DNA from: Bacillota bacterium | GTDB lineage: Bacteria; Bacillota; Clostridia; Lachnospirales; Lachnospiraceae | Direction: 5' to 3' | Assembly (NCBI GenBank): GCA_023411215.1 | Contig: JAEYOY010000018.1 | Span: forward strand, 11,291 to 75,290 | DNA: 64,000 bases | Part shown: positions 43,846 through 52,841 of the stretch, piece by piece | Layout of the letters: every line of letters starts with the position of its first letter | How positions within the stretch are numbered: the first letter of the stretch is position 1 | The notes under the pieces: model-generated | The model's database searches: none | What the model was told of the DNA's origin: nothing | Seen by the model: the letters and a program-made list of their open reading frames with translations, nothing else | Program-made: the position numbers and the translations under genes

Positions 43846-44433
43846 TTAAAATGGTATTATTTCAAGCACATATAAGATCAGAAAAGCAATACCACTGATA
43901 CCAATCAGGTTAAATACAAATACAAACCATAGCAGTGCGTGGCCTCTCCGTACCCTTCTGTCAAGAGCTTGCAGTCCGGTTATATACTCTTCCTGATACT
44001 GCTTATTTAGCAATGTGTTCTGCTTTTGAAGTTCAATCAACAGCTCTGATATACGATTTACTACATTCTTATCGACACCTTCCAGGTTATCACCGGTTGT
44101 CTCCAGAACCGCTTTCAGCTTCTCCAGCTCCAGCATGATGCTATTGACTTTAACCTTATCCAGGTCTTCCATCAGCTCCATCAGCTTCTCGCCCTGTTCT
44201 TTTATATAAGTTAAATCCATTGCTGCCTGAACCCCATTTAATTTTTGTACTCCGATTCTGTGCTCATATTCTTCACACTTGTCCGAATACTCTAAAAGCC
44301 ATTTTTTATAATTTTCCAAGGTGTTGCGATACTCTGTCAGCTTTTGCTCATAGGCCGTTGTGATTACTTTTGTACTTTCTTTCATTTTATTACCCCGTTC
44401 TTTCGAATTAGGTAATCCAAATGACATATTCAT
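43846..44433 (-). CDS. coiled-coil protein with C-terminal membrane anchor
   Basis: 195 residues. Heptad-rich helices from about 20 to 160 (KLTEYRNTLENYKKWLLEYSDKCEEYEHRI and ELEKLKAVLETTGDNLEGV), then one hydrophobic helix at 168-192. No family recognised. It starts 19 bases after the alarmone synthetase on the same strand, with AGGAGAGAGG before the ATG, so the two are co-transcribed; it may tether or regulate that enzyme (inference). A second ATG at residue 17 is possible. Confidence 0.75.
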   Translation of the reverse strand: MNMSFGLPNSKERGNKMKESTKVITTAYEQKLTEYRNTLENYKKWLLEYSDKCEEYEHRIGVQKLNGVQAAMDLTYIKEQGEKLMELMEDLDKVKVNSIMLELEKLKAVLETTGDNLEGVDKNVVNRISELLIELQKQNTLLNKQYQEEYITGLQALDRRVRRGHALLWFVFVFNLIGISGIAFLILYVLEIIPF

Positions 44434-44451
44434 AGGTACCTCTCTCCTTTG

Positions 44452-45258
44452 CTATACTCGCAATCCGAACAATGTTCTCTTCTTCCCTGATTTTTGTGGT
44501 TCTGCACCATCTGGCTTTGTAATCTCCTTGCCAGCCTGTCCCTCTTCCTCCTCTATAATTGTTCCAAAGGACTCCGCTACCACTGATTTATAACTTTCTA
44601 TTAACTCTTCCTGATAGCCCTCTGTTCGTTCTTTGCTATAGATCTTTATCTCTTCGTTTAAGGTAAGCATCTTTTGATCTAGATAAGCTACTATATCAGA
44701 ACATTCCTTTAATTCCTTTCGAATATGTTCCGGTGCATTTCCCTCAAACTTGTAATAAATCTTATGCTCCAGACTTGCCCAAAAATCCATCGCTATGGTA
44801 CGAATCTGAATCTCAACCTTGGTCTCTATGGTCCGATCCGTAAGAAAGACTGGAATGGATATAATCATATGATAGCTGGTATATCCGTTATCCTTCGGAC
44901 GCATAATGTAATCCTTCACTTTAAGTACCTTAATATCACTCTGCTTGGAGATTAGATCGGCTATGCGATAAATATCTGAGGTAAAGGAACATATAACTCG
45001 TATTCCGGCTACATCATTGACATATTTAATTATGTTATCCACCGTCAGTTCCATCTGATTATGGCGAAGCTTCTTCGCTATACTCTGCGGTGTTTTTATT
45101 CTTGAGGTAATATGCTCTATGGGATTATATTGATGTGCTAATTTAAATTCATTATTTAGTATCTCTAGCTTCGTATTAACTTGCTTTAATGCGGCGTCGT
45201 ACAAAAGCAACGCGGCATTCCACTCCTCTGCCTCATCATAAAACATGGGGAGATCCAT
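44452..45258 (-). CDS. GTP pyrophosphokinase, small alarmone synthetase (RelQ/YjbM type)
   Basis: 268 residues with a single RelA/SpoT synthetase domain. Visible motifs: SRIKTPQSIAKKL, VNDVAGIRVICSF, MRPKDNGYTSYHMII and EIQIRTIAMDFWASLEHKI, all required for pppGpp synthesis. No hydrolase, TGS or ACT domain is present. An additional acidic/charged tail of about 60 residues follows the core. AAAGG lies 10 bases before the ATG. A perfect 15-bp palindrome lies about 100 bases upstream. Confidence 0.93.
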   Translation of the reverse strand: MDLPMFYDEAEEWNAALLLYDAALKQVNTKLEILNNEFKLAHQYNPIEHITSRIKTPQSIAKKLRHNQMELTVDNIIKYVNDVAGIRVICSFTSDIYRIADLISKQSDIKVLKVKDYIMRPKDNGYTSYHMIISIPVFLTDRTIETKVEIQIRTIAMDFWASLEHKIYYKFEGNAPEHIRKELKECSDIVAYLDQKMLTLNEEIKIYSKERTEGYQEELIESYKSVVAESFGTIIEEEEGQAGKEITKPDGAEPQKSGKKRTLFGLRV

Positions 45259-45647
45259 TTAATCACAACCTTTATATTGTATAGTCTGTCTAAAAATCTA
45301 TTAATTCCTGTTCATAATTTGTTCATTGTTTTTATTATACCATAGAAATATGAATAATTCTTGAAGAATTCGAAAATTAATGAAAAATTAAGGATTTCTC
45401 AATATGGGGATAATACTCAATTGTAATTTCAAAAGTCTGTGAATTTACAAAACTCCTCTTATAGTCTACAGAGAATTTTCGTACCCTAAAGCTAGGAAGA
45501 GTGCCTTTCGCTTTTTGAGCAGAATATACTGTAGTATTGCTTATTACATGATGGGAAAGGATATTTTTATGATTTGGATGAGTTGTCGTGGAAATAGATA
45601 CAATTGCATACAAATAAAAAAATTATAATTTTTTTGTTAAAAATGTG
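45259..45647. other. intergenic region upstream of alarmone synthetase
   Basis: Divergent control region. It holds a minus-strand TATAAT near 45335 and the palindrome AATTCTT-G-AAGAATT at 45356-45370. A 78-codon minus-strand frame (45377-45613) lacks a ribosome site and any recognisable motif and is not called. Confidence 0.5.
45356..45370. promoter_or_regulatory. 15-bp perfect palindrome
   Basis: AATTCTT G AAGAATT, located about 20 bases beyond the likely -10 box of the alarmone synthetase gene. Possible operator; regulator unknown. Confidence 0.4.
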
Positions 45648-45677
45648 TTGACAATTGAACTAATTCATGGATATAAT
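45648..45677 (+). promoter_or_regulatory. sigma-A promoter of leader ORF / ABC exporter operon
   Basis: Consensus TTGACA (45648-45653), 18-base spacer, TATAAT (45672-45677). Strong, so control probably lies downstream at the attenuator. Confidence 0.88.
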
Positions 45678-45711
45678 GTTGGCAGACTATTACAGAAAGT
45701 GAGGTAAAACA

Positions 45712-45807
45712 ATGATTAGCAAAATGAAATTTAGATCCAGCGCTTTACAAAACAATTTCATATTAAACTCATTAAGTGATATTACCTCATGGATTCGAAA
45801 AAGCTAA
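45712..45807 (+). CDS. 31-residue leader peptide of ABC exporter operon
   Basis: A short frame ATG to TAA (31 codons, basic, product begins MISKMKFRSSALQNNF) with a GTGAGGT ribosome site 5 bases before the ATG. It lies between a consensus promoter and an intrinsic terminator in front of a heterodimeric exporter. TGAGGTAA at its ribosome site (45700-45707) is perfectly complementary to TTACCTCA inside its own 3' end (45782-45789). The order matches bmrB in B. subtilis, where ribosome stalling on a leader ORF controls bmrCD by attenuation; the peptide sequence itself is not recognisably related. Probably regulatory rather than functional as a protein. Confidence 0.7.
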   Translation: MISKMKFRSSALQNNFILNSLSDITSWIRKS

Positions 45808-45885
45808 ACCGTGACCTCATATCCCTGTCCTGCCCTGCTGCCAGTGGGAGACGGTGGAGATTACGACTATATTTTTGAATTGTAT

Positions 45886-45915
45886 GCCATGGTATTATCA
45901 TACCATGGCTTTTTT
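45886..45915 (+). terminator. attenuator terminator before ABC exporter
   Basis: GCCATGGTAT pairs perfectly with ATACCATGGC around a 4-base loop, followed by six T (45910-45915). It lies after the leader ORF and 145 bases before the first exporter gene, so read-through must be regulated. Confidence 0.9.
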
Positions 45916-46060
45916 GTATGCTCTGAGGTAAAAAGGGCTACATAAGACATCCCATGGAACTAGTCTGTATTATAATGAAATTGACTATGAATGACACACC
46001 AAAAGGAATTTTTATGAGGGAAGCGTGATGCAGGGGCTTCACGCTGGGAACGGAGGAATT

Positions 46061-47830
46061 ATGAAAAAGATTTCAAGCTATATCTTAAAGTATTGGTATG
46101 CCTATATACTTGCGATTTTGTGCATTGTGATCGCTGTATCACTGGATATGCTATCACCGCAGGTAACAAAGCGGATTATAGATAATGTCATCATCGAAGG
46201 AGACCTGGCTCTGCTGCCGAAAATGCTTATCTTGATATTTATTATAGGTATCGGAAGATGTATCTTCCAATACCTGAAGGAATTAATTTTTGACTTGGTA
46301 AGTGCAAGGATCACAGTAAATATTCGAAGAGACTTATTCAATCATATCCAGAGCTTATCCTTAAATTTTTTTGATAAGAATAACACCGGTGAGTTAATGT
46401 CGCGTGTGAAGGATGACGTTGACCGAATCTGGGGAGCTCTCGGCTATGTGAGTATGCTGATCATCGAGGTTATTATACATACCGGTATTGTATTGTACTG
46501 TATGTATAACTTAAGCCCTAGCTTAGCAGTATTTCCAACCATTATATTACCACTGGTCGCTTGTTTGGCACTCTTGATGGAGAAGAAGCTCGGCAAAATT
46601 TATGAAGCAATCAGCGAGGAAAACGCGAAGCTGAATACTGTAGCGCAGGAGAACCTCTCCGGAGTTCGTACGGTTAAGGCTTTTGCACGAGAGAAACACG
46701 AGATAAGCAAGTTCTTATCTCACAACAAACGCTATTATGAGCTTAACATGCAGCAATCCAAGGTATTCATTAAGCTGTATCCTTATTTTCAGTTTATTAC
46801 CAAGCTGTTGCCAATGATCGTAATTATGATCGGCGGTTATCAGGTTATGCAAGGAACGATCACATTAGGTACCTTAGGCGCTTTTGCGGAATATTCTACG
46901 AATATTGTATGGCCAATGGAAATGCTTGGTTGGCTTTCCAACGACTTTGCCTCTGCTATTGCTTCTGGCAAGAGAATTAAGAAGATATTTGCGGAACAGC
47001 CGCTGATCACTGAGGTGGAGAATCCAGTCGTTCTGGAGGAAGTAAAGGGTGCGGTACGCTTTAACAAGGTATCCTTCGGTCTTTCTGAGAAGAACATCCT
47101 GTCCGATATTAGTTTTGATTTGGCAGCGGGCAAGACCATTGGAATTATGGGTGCGACAGGAACCGGAAAGAGTTCAATTATTAACCTTCTTCAACGTTTT
47201 TATGACACAACGGAGGGTGATATTTATCTGGATGGAGTGAATATCAAAGAGCTTTCCCTGCGTCAGCTACGTAAGAGCATCTCCTTGGTTATGCAGGATG
47301 TATTCCTGTTCTCCGATACAATTAATGAAAATATAAAGCTGGGTAAGAAAAACCAGGTATGTAATTATGAGGTTGTTGAGGCAGCGGAGGATGCACAGGC
47401 AAAGGATTTTATCGAGCGAATGGATGAGCAGTATGAGACCATCGTCGGAGAACGTGGTGTTGGTCTGTCTGGTGGACAGAAACAGCGTCTGAGCATTGCC
47501 AGAGCCCTTGCAAAGAAGACACCGATTCTAGTACTGGATGACTCTACTTCAGCACTTGATATGGAGACCGAGCATATGATTCAGCGATCCTTAACTCAGA
47601 TAGAGGCAACCAAAATCATTATTGCTCACCGTGTTTCCGCTGTACGTAACGCAGACGAGATTATCATTCTGGATGAGGGTAAAATTGTTGAGCGTGGTAC
47701 ACATGACGTTCTATTGCAGAATAAAGGCTATTATTATAAAACATTTATGGCACAATACGGGGATTACTTAGAAACGAAGGAATCCGATGAGGTTGTGTTT
47801 AACGAAAGGAAGGTGGCTTCATGTCAATAA
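46061..47830 (+). CDS. ABC exporter half-transporter, BmrC-like (degenerate site)
   Basis: 589 residues: six-helix exporter domain (about 1-320) and ATPase domain. Walker A GATGTGKSSIINLL, Q-loop VMQDVFLFS, signature LSGGQKQRLSIARAL, Walker B ILVLDDSTSALD. The catalytic Glu after Walker B is Asp, the mark of the degenerate subunit in heterodimeric multidrug exporters. I chose the ATG at 46061 (GGAGGAATT upstream); an earlier in-frame ATG at 46025 lacks one. Its last 10 bases overlap the next gene. Confidence 0.92.
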   Translation: MKKISSYILKYWYAYILAILCIVIAVSLDMLSPQVTKRIIDNVIIEGDLALLPKMLILIFIIGIGRCIFQYLKELIFDLVSARITVNIRRDLFNHIQSLSLNFFDKNNTGELMSRVKDDVDRIWGALGYVSMLIIEVIIHTGIVLYCMYNLSPSLAVFPTIILPLVACLALLMEKKLGKIYEAISEENAKLNTVAQENLSGVRTVKAFAREKHEISKFLSHNKRYYELNMQQSKVFIKLYPYFQFITKLLPMIVIMIGGYQVMQGTITLGTLGAFAEYSTNIVWPMEMLGWLSNDFASAIASGKRIKKIFAEQPLITEVENPVVLEEVKGAVRFNKVSFGLSEKNILSDISFDLAAGKTIGIMGATGTGKSSIINLLQRFYDTTEGDIYLDGVNIKELSLRQLRKSISLVMQDVFLFSDTINENIKLGKKNQVCNYEVVEAAEDAQAKDFIERMDEQYETIVGERGVGLSGGQKQRLSIARALAKKTPILVLDDSTSALDMETEHMIQRSLTQIEATKIIIAHRVSAVRNADEIIILDEGKIVERGTHDVLLQNKGYYYKTFMAQYGDYLETKESDEVVFNERKVASCQ

Positions 47831-49602
47831 ATGCCATCAAAGAAGACGAATATATCAAAAACGTCAGTAAAAAAACAACCCTTATACGGTTGTTCAGCTA
47901 TATGCTGGCATATAAAGGAACAATTATCGCGGTAATCTTTATCATGTTGGCCACAGTGTCAATCTCTATTGCTAACCCATTGATTATCGATCAGGCAATT
48001 GACGTTCATATTGCGAATAAGGATCTCAAAGGATTAATCCGACTTGGTATACTGGCTCTTGTTCTTAATGTATCCTTTGTATTACTGGTAAAGCTTAGAA
48101 TGTATCTTATGGCTAAGGTATCGAATAATGTGCTCTTAACCATTCGACAGGAGCTTTACACTCACATTCAGAAGTTGAGCTTCAGCTTCTTCGATAGCCG
48201 CCCTACAGGTAAAATTCTTGCCAGAGTCATCGGTGATGTTAATTCCCTTAAGGATGTGCTGTCCAACAGCGTCACTACTTTAATTCCGGATGCAGTAACG
48301 ATCACCGCCGTGGTTATTATCATGGTGATTATCAACTGGAAGCTGGCGATAGCATCATTAATCTCTCTGCCCTTTATGGCCTTCGGTCTTTGGTATATTC
48401 AGACCCGCTCCCATAAAAGATGGCGGATTCACAGGAAGAAGAGCTCAAACTTGAATGCCTTTATTCACGAAGACCTATCCGGTATGAGAATTATTCAAAG
48501 CTTCACAGCAGAAGATGAGACCGCCGAGACCTTCGATGAACTGTTAGAAGAGCATCGTAGCTCCTTCGTAAATGCAATTGTATTGAATGATGCCTTCGGT
48601 TCGGTTATCGATTTTAGCTGGGGCGTCGGATCCATTTGTATGTATTTTGTAGCCGTGAAGCTGTTACGCATCGATGCCGGTAATGTCGGTACATTAATGG
48701 CCTTCGCCATGTATATCACCATGTTTTGGCATCCGATTATGAATCTAAGTAACTTTTATAATCAAATTATTACTAATATATCTGGTGCAGAGCGTATCTT
48801 CGATATTCTCGATACCATGCCGGACATCACCGATGCTGACAGCGTCAATGAACTTCCCGAAATTAAAGGCGAGGTTACCTTTGACCATGTATCCTTTGCC
48901 TACGATGCAGATACACAGGTTCTGAATGATGTAAGCTTTCGAATCAAGCCAGGTGAGACTATCGCTTTGGTTGGGCCAACAGGAGCCGGAAAGACTACCA
49001 TCGTTAACCTGATCAGTCGTTTTTATGATATACAGCAGGGAAGTATCTATATTGATGGTTATGATATCAAAGAGGTATCCATTGAAAGTCTGAGAAGACA
49101 AATGGGTATCATGACACAAGATAACTTCTTGTTCTCCGGAACGGTGGCAGATAATATCCGTTATGGTAAGTTGGATGCGACCGATGAGGAGATCATCTCG
49201 GCTGCCAAAGCAGTCAATGCCCATGACTTCATTATGAAACTGGAAAAGGGTTATGAAACAGAGCTGAAGGAACGTGGAGCCGGTTTATCCATAGGCCAGA
49301 GACAGTTACTGGCATTTGCAAGAACCATGGTTTCCATGCCTAAGATCTTAATCCTGGATGAAGCAACCTCAAGCATAGATACCCATACGGAATTATTGGT
49401 ACAACAGGGTATCGAAGCGTTACTGAAGGGAAGAACCTCCTTCGTTATCGCTCATCGACTGTCTACCATCCGTAAAGCGGATCGCATCTTTGTCATTGAT
49501 GACGGAGGTATTCAGGAGGAAGGTAGCTCGGATGAGCTGATAGCTAAGAAAGGACAGTATTATAACCTTTATATGGCTCAGTTTAAGAATTTGGAAGTGT
49601 AA
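47821..49602 (+). CDS. ABC exporter half-transporter, BmrD-like (consensus Glu)
   Basis: 593 residues, exporter domain then ATPase. Walker A GPTGAGKTTIVNLI, Q-loop MTQDNFLFSG, signature LSIGQRQLLAFART (Gly to Ile change), Walker B ILILDEATSSID with intact Glu. Its altered signature pairs with the Asp-bearing Walker B of the partner, so one composite ATP site is inactive and one consensus, as in BmrCD and TM287/288. Likely exports drugs or lipophilic compounds. Start overlaps the upstream gene; AAGGAAGG is the ribosome site. Confidence 0.92.
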   Translation: MSINAIKEDEYIKNVSKKTTLIRLFSYMLAYKGTIIAVIFIMLATVSISIANPLIIDQAIDVHIANKDLKGLIRLGILALVLNVSFVLLVKLRMYLMAKVSNNVLLTIRQELYTHIQKLSFSFFDSRPTGKILARVIGDVNSLKDVLSNSVTTLIPDAVTITAVVIIMVIINWKLAIASLISLPFMAFGLWYIQTRSHKRWRIHRKKSSNLNAFIHEDLSGMRIIQSFTAEDETAETFDELLEEHRSSFVNAIVLNDAFGSVIDFSWGVGSICMYFVAVKLLRIDAGNVGTLMAFAMYITMFWHPIMNLSNFYNQIITNISGAERIFDILDTMPDITDADSVNELPEIKGEVTFDHVSFAYDADTQVLNDVSFRIKPGETIALVGPTGAGKTTIVNLISRFYDIQQGSIYIDGYDIKEVSIESLRRQMGIMTQDNFLFSGTVADNIRYGKLDATDEEIISAAKAVNAHDFIMKLEKGYETELKERGAGLSIGQRQLLAFARTMVSMPKILILDEATSSIDTHTELLVQQGIEALLKGRTSFVIAHRLSTIRKADRIFVIDDGGIQEEGSSDELIAKKGQYYNLYMAQFKNLEV

Positions 49603-49744
49603 TTTGAGAGCAAAGTGTCAGCCATCTGGCACTTTCGCACCGGAGCAGATTGTGAAACATAAGCTCCGAAGGCATTCGTGCCTTTATTCACTGAAGTACA
49701 CACCCTGCCTGGAGGACTTTAGATTAACTCCTCGTAACATAAAG

Positions 49745-49800
49745 AAGCTCCCAATAGGAACACCGTACATTACGGATTACCTGTTGGGAGCTTTCTTATT
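49745..49800. terminator. terminator between ABC exporter and DUF3021 gene
   Basis: AAGCTCCCAATAGG and CCTGTTGGGAGCTT pair with one G-U; T-rich sequence follows on both strands. Two smaller hairpins (AAAGTG/CACTTT near 49607 and AAGGCA-ttcg-TGCCTT near 49668) precede it. Confidence 0.8.
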
Positions 49801-49803
49801 ACG

Positions 49804-50244
49804 TTATTCCTCTTTCTTATCTTCCTCCGGATACTTGGATCGAAGTCTCTGATTAATGCTCTCGGCAATTCGTTTCTCATTACTGAACATAGCTGTCGTT
49901 ACGCTAAAGTATACACCCGCTACCAATAGTACCAAGGTGATTATTTGTGTTATTTCATTGATATTGACCCATCGACATATTACGGCCGCACCGAGTACAA
50001 CTACATTAATATACGTATAATGAATGATGTGGCGTATTCTCATCTGTTTCTTGCTGATTTCCCTTTTGGAACGATAAATCAGGGTTCCGAGAGAAGTGAT
50101 CGCTGACACGACAATGACCTGCCATATGATTTCTACATTAAAATACAGATCCGGTAGGAAGATAGTTATAAATATTGCTGTACTGATGATACTTCCCGAT
50201 AACACATAAAAATAAGTCTGTATTACCTTCTTTACACTCTCCAT
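49804..50244 (-). CDS. DUF3021 membrane protein
   Basis: 146 residues with four hydrophobic segments (about 13-30, 37-55, 72-92, 98-116) and a charged tail. DUF3021 proteins nearly always sit next to a LytTR regulator and probably control it at the membrane. The gene starts 11 bases after the LytTR gene, AGGAGG upstream of the ATG. Last gene of a four-gene leftward operon. Confidence 0.87.
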   Translation of the reverse strand: MESVKKVIQTYFYVLSGSIISTAIFITIFLPDLYFNVEIIWQVIVVSAITSLGTLIYRSKREISKKQMRIRHIIHYTYINVVVLGAAVICRWVNINEITQIITLVLLVAGVYFSVTTAMFSNEKRIAESINQRLRSKYPEEDKKEE

Positions 50245-50255
50245 GTCTCCACCTC

Positions 50256-50693
50256 CTACATTCCCAGCTTTTTCTTAAGTTCCGGTACATATTGTCTCGA
50301 GATTACTACCACTTCACCATTAAACAACTGTGCCTCAAACCGACCTGAGTAAGCGGGACTGATACTCTTAATCTTGGCTACATTGAGTATAACCGACTTA
50401 GAGGCGCGAAAAAAGTCCGTATTCTTATACTCTTCTTCTATCTCATATAGCTTCAGCTTTGTCTCATATACATTCTGTTTGCAATAAAGAAATACCTTAT
50501 TATCTACCCCTTCAAAGTAATATACATTGGAAGGATCGATCATGACAATGTTACCATCCTTTATACCAGCCAACTTCTTCTGACCTTGCTTCAGCTCTGA
50601 GATCAGCTTAAGAATATTTTCATCCAGTTTTTTGCAACGGATAATTACCTGATCTTCTTCGCCCGGATTGCTTTCCTCAATAATAATCTTCAT
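50256..50693 (-). CDS. LytTR family DNA-binding regulator
   Basis: 145 residues with no receiver domain. The C-terminal 100 residues are LytTR: GIKDGNIVMIDPSNVYYFEGVDNKVFLY and FFRASKSVILNVAKIKSISP. LytTR proteins bind direct repeats of about 9 bp. AGGAG lies before the ATG. Its likely target is its own operon, whose upstream region holds a direct repeat (52663-52692). Confidence 0.92.
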   Translation of the reverse strand: MKIIIEESNPGEEDQVIIRCKKLDENILKLISELKQGQKKLAGIKDGNIVMIDPSNVYYFEGVDNKVFLYCKQNVYETKLKLYEIEEEYKNTDFFRASKSVILNVAKIKSISPAYSGRFEAQLFNGEVVVISRQYVPELKKKLGM

Positions 50694-50701
50694 AGGATCT
50701 C

Positions 50702-51613
50702 CTATCTATTCATAACATTTCTCTTACTTTGCAGCAATGCCGCAATCCCTATGAAGATTATACCACTAATTACCAAAAATGCCACCTGAAATGTAACAGA
50801 AACCAGCTCACCCTCATGCATGATTGATATTCCCATGGCCTCCTTGTAACCACTGATTAATTCCTCAGGAAAACCCGCAAAGGTTTTCGCTAAGATATCC
50901 TTTGTTAGCATATCTCTCATAAAAGAACACCCATGTAGAAGGGGAAAGCATTTGAGTACATTCTGTAGTCTCTCGGGAAGCATCCCAAGAGGCAGATAAA
51001 TTCCGGCAAGAAATCCGACCAGCGTTCCAATTATGGTACTTAATCCACCAAACGCACTCTGACTGTGGATAAAGTTGGCGATGAGGAACACCATTGCCGC
51101 CGAAGTAAATACATTAAGAACAATATACAAAAACACCTTTCCGATTACTGCCAATGAAATCATCGACCCACCGGTGGTCACAATATATGTTACTCCGATT
51201 ACGACGGTTAGGGTACACATAATAATTCCCATGATAATTGCTGCTATGACATAACTGAATACAAAAATCCATCGACTCACCGGTGCTACGAAGAAGCTAG
51301 ATAGCCTTTTCTGTGCTTCATCCTCAACCATGATACCGACCATGGATAAGGTAATCGTAATTGAGTTTACTACAACAATTCCGGCAAGAGTCCAGAGCAT
51401 TACTAGCTGCTCCGCATTGGACCGATCAAGAGCGGTATCTCGTTCACCTCCATATTGACTCAGTAGGTCGACAACACTGTCCGCGTTCATTTTTCCAAGG
51501 AATACCACCATCAGACCGATGATAATCAACATGGATAGTAGCGAAAAGAAGATATTGGAGCGGTCTCTGCAATACACTAATATGTTTCTTTTGATTAATC
51601 TGAATAATAACAT
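50702..51613 (-). CDS. ABC-2 type transporter permease
   Basis: 303 residues with six hydrophobic segments and a C-terminal tail, ABC-2 fold (IVVVNSITITLSMVGIMVEDEAQKRLSSFFVAP and GIYLPLGMLPERLQNVLKCFPL motifs). It works with the ATPase 15 bases upstream to export an unknown compound. GGGGAGG precedes the ATG. Confidence 0.9.
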   Translation of the reverse strand: MLLFRLIKRNILVYCRDRSNIFFSLLSMLIIIGLMVVFLGKMNADSVVDLLSQYGGERDTALDRSNAEQLVMLWTLAGIVVVNSITITLSMVGIMVEDEAQKRLSSFFVAPVSRWIFVFSYVIAAIIMGIIMCTLTVVIGVTYIVTTGGSMISLAVIGKVFLYIVLNVFTSAAMVFLIANFIHSQSAFGGLSTIIGTLVGFLAGIYLPLGMLPERLQNVLKCFPLLHGCSFMRDMLTKDILAKTFAGFPEELISGYKEAMGISIMHEGELVSVTFQVAFLVISGIIFIGIAALLQSKRNVMNR

Positions 51614-51628
51614 CTCTCTTTCCTCCCC

Positions 51629-52537
51629 TTATAGGCTCTTGCCCGTGATATTTAAGAACACATCATCCATGGTTCCCTGAACTAATTCAAAGGATCTTAG
51701 ACTGTTTCTGAACTTATTCAAAAGCTCCAGACCGAACATGGAATCCGGTATGGTAACACGGATATGATTGCTTCTGTTCTCGAAGACTAAGCGTTCCTCC
51801 TCTAACTGCTTCAAAAGCTCCTCTCGGTTCTCCGGTACTAATTTTAAGATATCTTGGGCATGCTTTTGCTTTAATTCGGATGGCGTACCATCCGCAACCA
51901 GCTTCCCAGCCTCCATGATTGAGATATATTGAGCCTTGGCTGCCTCCTCCATATAATGAGTCGTCAGAAATACGGTCATGCTGTCTTCCTTCCGCAACCG
52001 TTCCACGCTCTCCCACACATTCTGTCTGGTCTGAGGATCCAATCCAGTGGTAGGCTCATCTAAGAATAGGAGCGCAGGACGATTCATTAATGCCTTCGCA
52101 ATTTCACAGCGTCGCTTCTGACCTCCGGATAGCTTTCTGAACTGTCGGTTTAGAATATCACCGATATCCAGAATATCACAGACATAATCCAGATTCTTGT
52201 GAATGGAACTTGTGCTGTTATCATACAGAGAGGCCCTTGTAATCAGATTCTCCTTAATGGTCAATCGGTTATCAAGCGTATTATCCTGGAAGACTACGCC
52301 GATCTTCCTGCGTATCTCCCGATCCTCCTTCCCTAACCGGTATCCACATACATATGCTTCGCCCTCATTACTGCTAAGTAAGGTACAGAGCATGTTGATG
52401 GTTGTTGACTTCCCAGCTCCATTTATTCCAAGGAATCCATACAGCTGCCCCTTCTTTACCCGAAAGCTTATATCATCCACGGCCTTAACCTCTCTAAAAT
52501 ACTTCTTTAAATGATTAACTTGAATAATATCCTCCAT
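51629..52537 (-). CDS. ABC transporter ATP-binding protein
   Basis: 302 residues. Walker A GINGAGKSTTINML, signature KLSGGQKRRCEIAKAL, Walker B ALLFLDEPTTGLD and the H-loop VFLTTHYMEEA are complete; a DrrA-like C-terminal extension follows. Start at ATG 52537 with GAGG 5 bases upstream; a TTG at 52555 is the alternative. First gene of the ABC-LytTR-DUF3021 operon. Confidence 0.95.
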   Translation of the reverse strand: MEDIIQVNHLKKYFREVKAVDDISFRVKKGQLYGFLGINGAGKSTTINMLCTLLSSNEGEAYVCGYRLGKEDREIRRKIGVVFQDNTLDNRLTIKENLITRASLYDNSTSSIHKNLDYVCDILDIGDILNRQFRKLSGGQKRRCEIAKALMNRPALLFLDEPTTGLDPQTRQNVWESVERLRKEDSMTVFLTTHYMEEAAKAQYISIMEAGKLVADGTPSELKQKHAQDILKLVPENREELLKQLEEERLVFENRSNHIRVTIPDSMFGLELLNKFRNSLRSFELVQGTMDDVFLNITGKSL

Positions 52538-52630
52538 ACTTCCCTCACCTTTCAATCCGTTTTCTTCAATTCAATATTACTGGTACTCCTATATAACTAT
52601 TCTTAGCACCTTCGTTGATAAGAGTGTATT

Positions 52631-52692
52631 CCTTAATCAGAATGATCGCAATAGGTTCAAAAGTAAGTTGCACCTGATTAAGGTAAGATGCA
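52631..52692. promoter_or_regulatory. possible LytTR operator region
   Basis: Direct repeat GTAAGTTGCA (52663-52672) and GTAAGATGCA (52683-52692), 20 bp apart, as expected for LytTR sites. A 10-bp inverted repeat CCTTAATCAG/CTGATTAAGG (52631-52640, 52674-52683) overlaps it. Confidence 0.5.
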
Positions 52693-52841
52693 AAAAATTA
52701 ACTTAAGATGAAAACATAAAATATCTTTATTTGAAAATATAGGTAAATAATTGTATCCCTTATCTGCAATATCAATTATAATTACAGATAAATATTCATA
52801 GGATAATCACAATAAGGCGAAGCATTGATAAGGAGGCTACT

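Noticed and set aside
45377..45613. 78-codon minus-strand open frame
   Set aside because: No ribosome site, no motif, lies in an A/T-rich control region.
49604..49852. 82-codon plus-strand open frame after the ABC exporter
   Set aside because: It runs through terminator hairpins and into the opposite DUF3021 gene.
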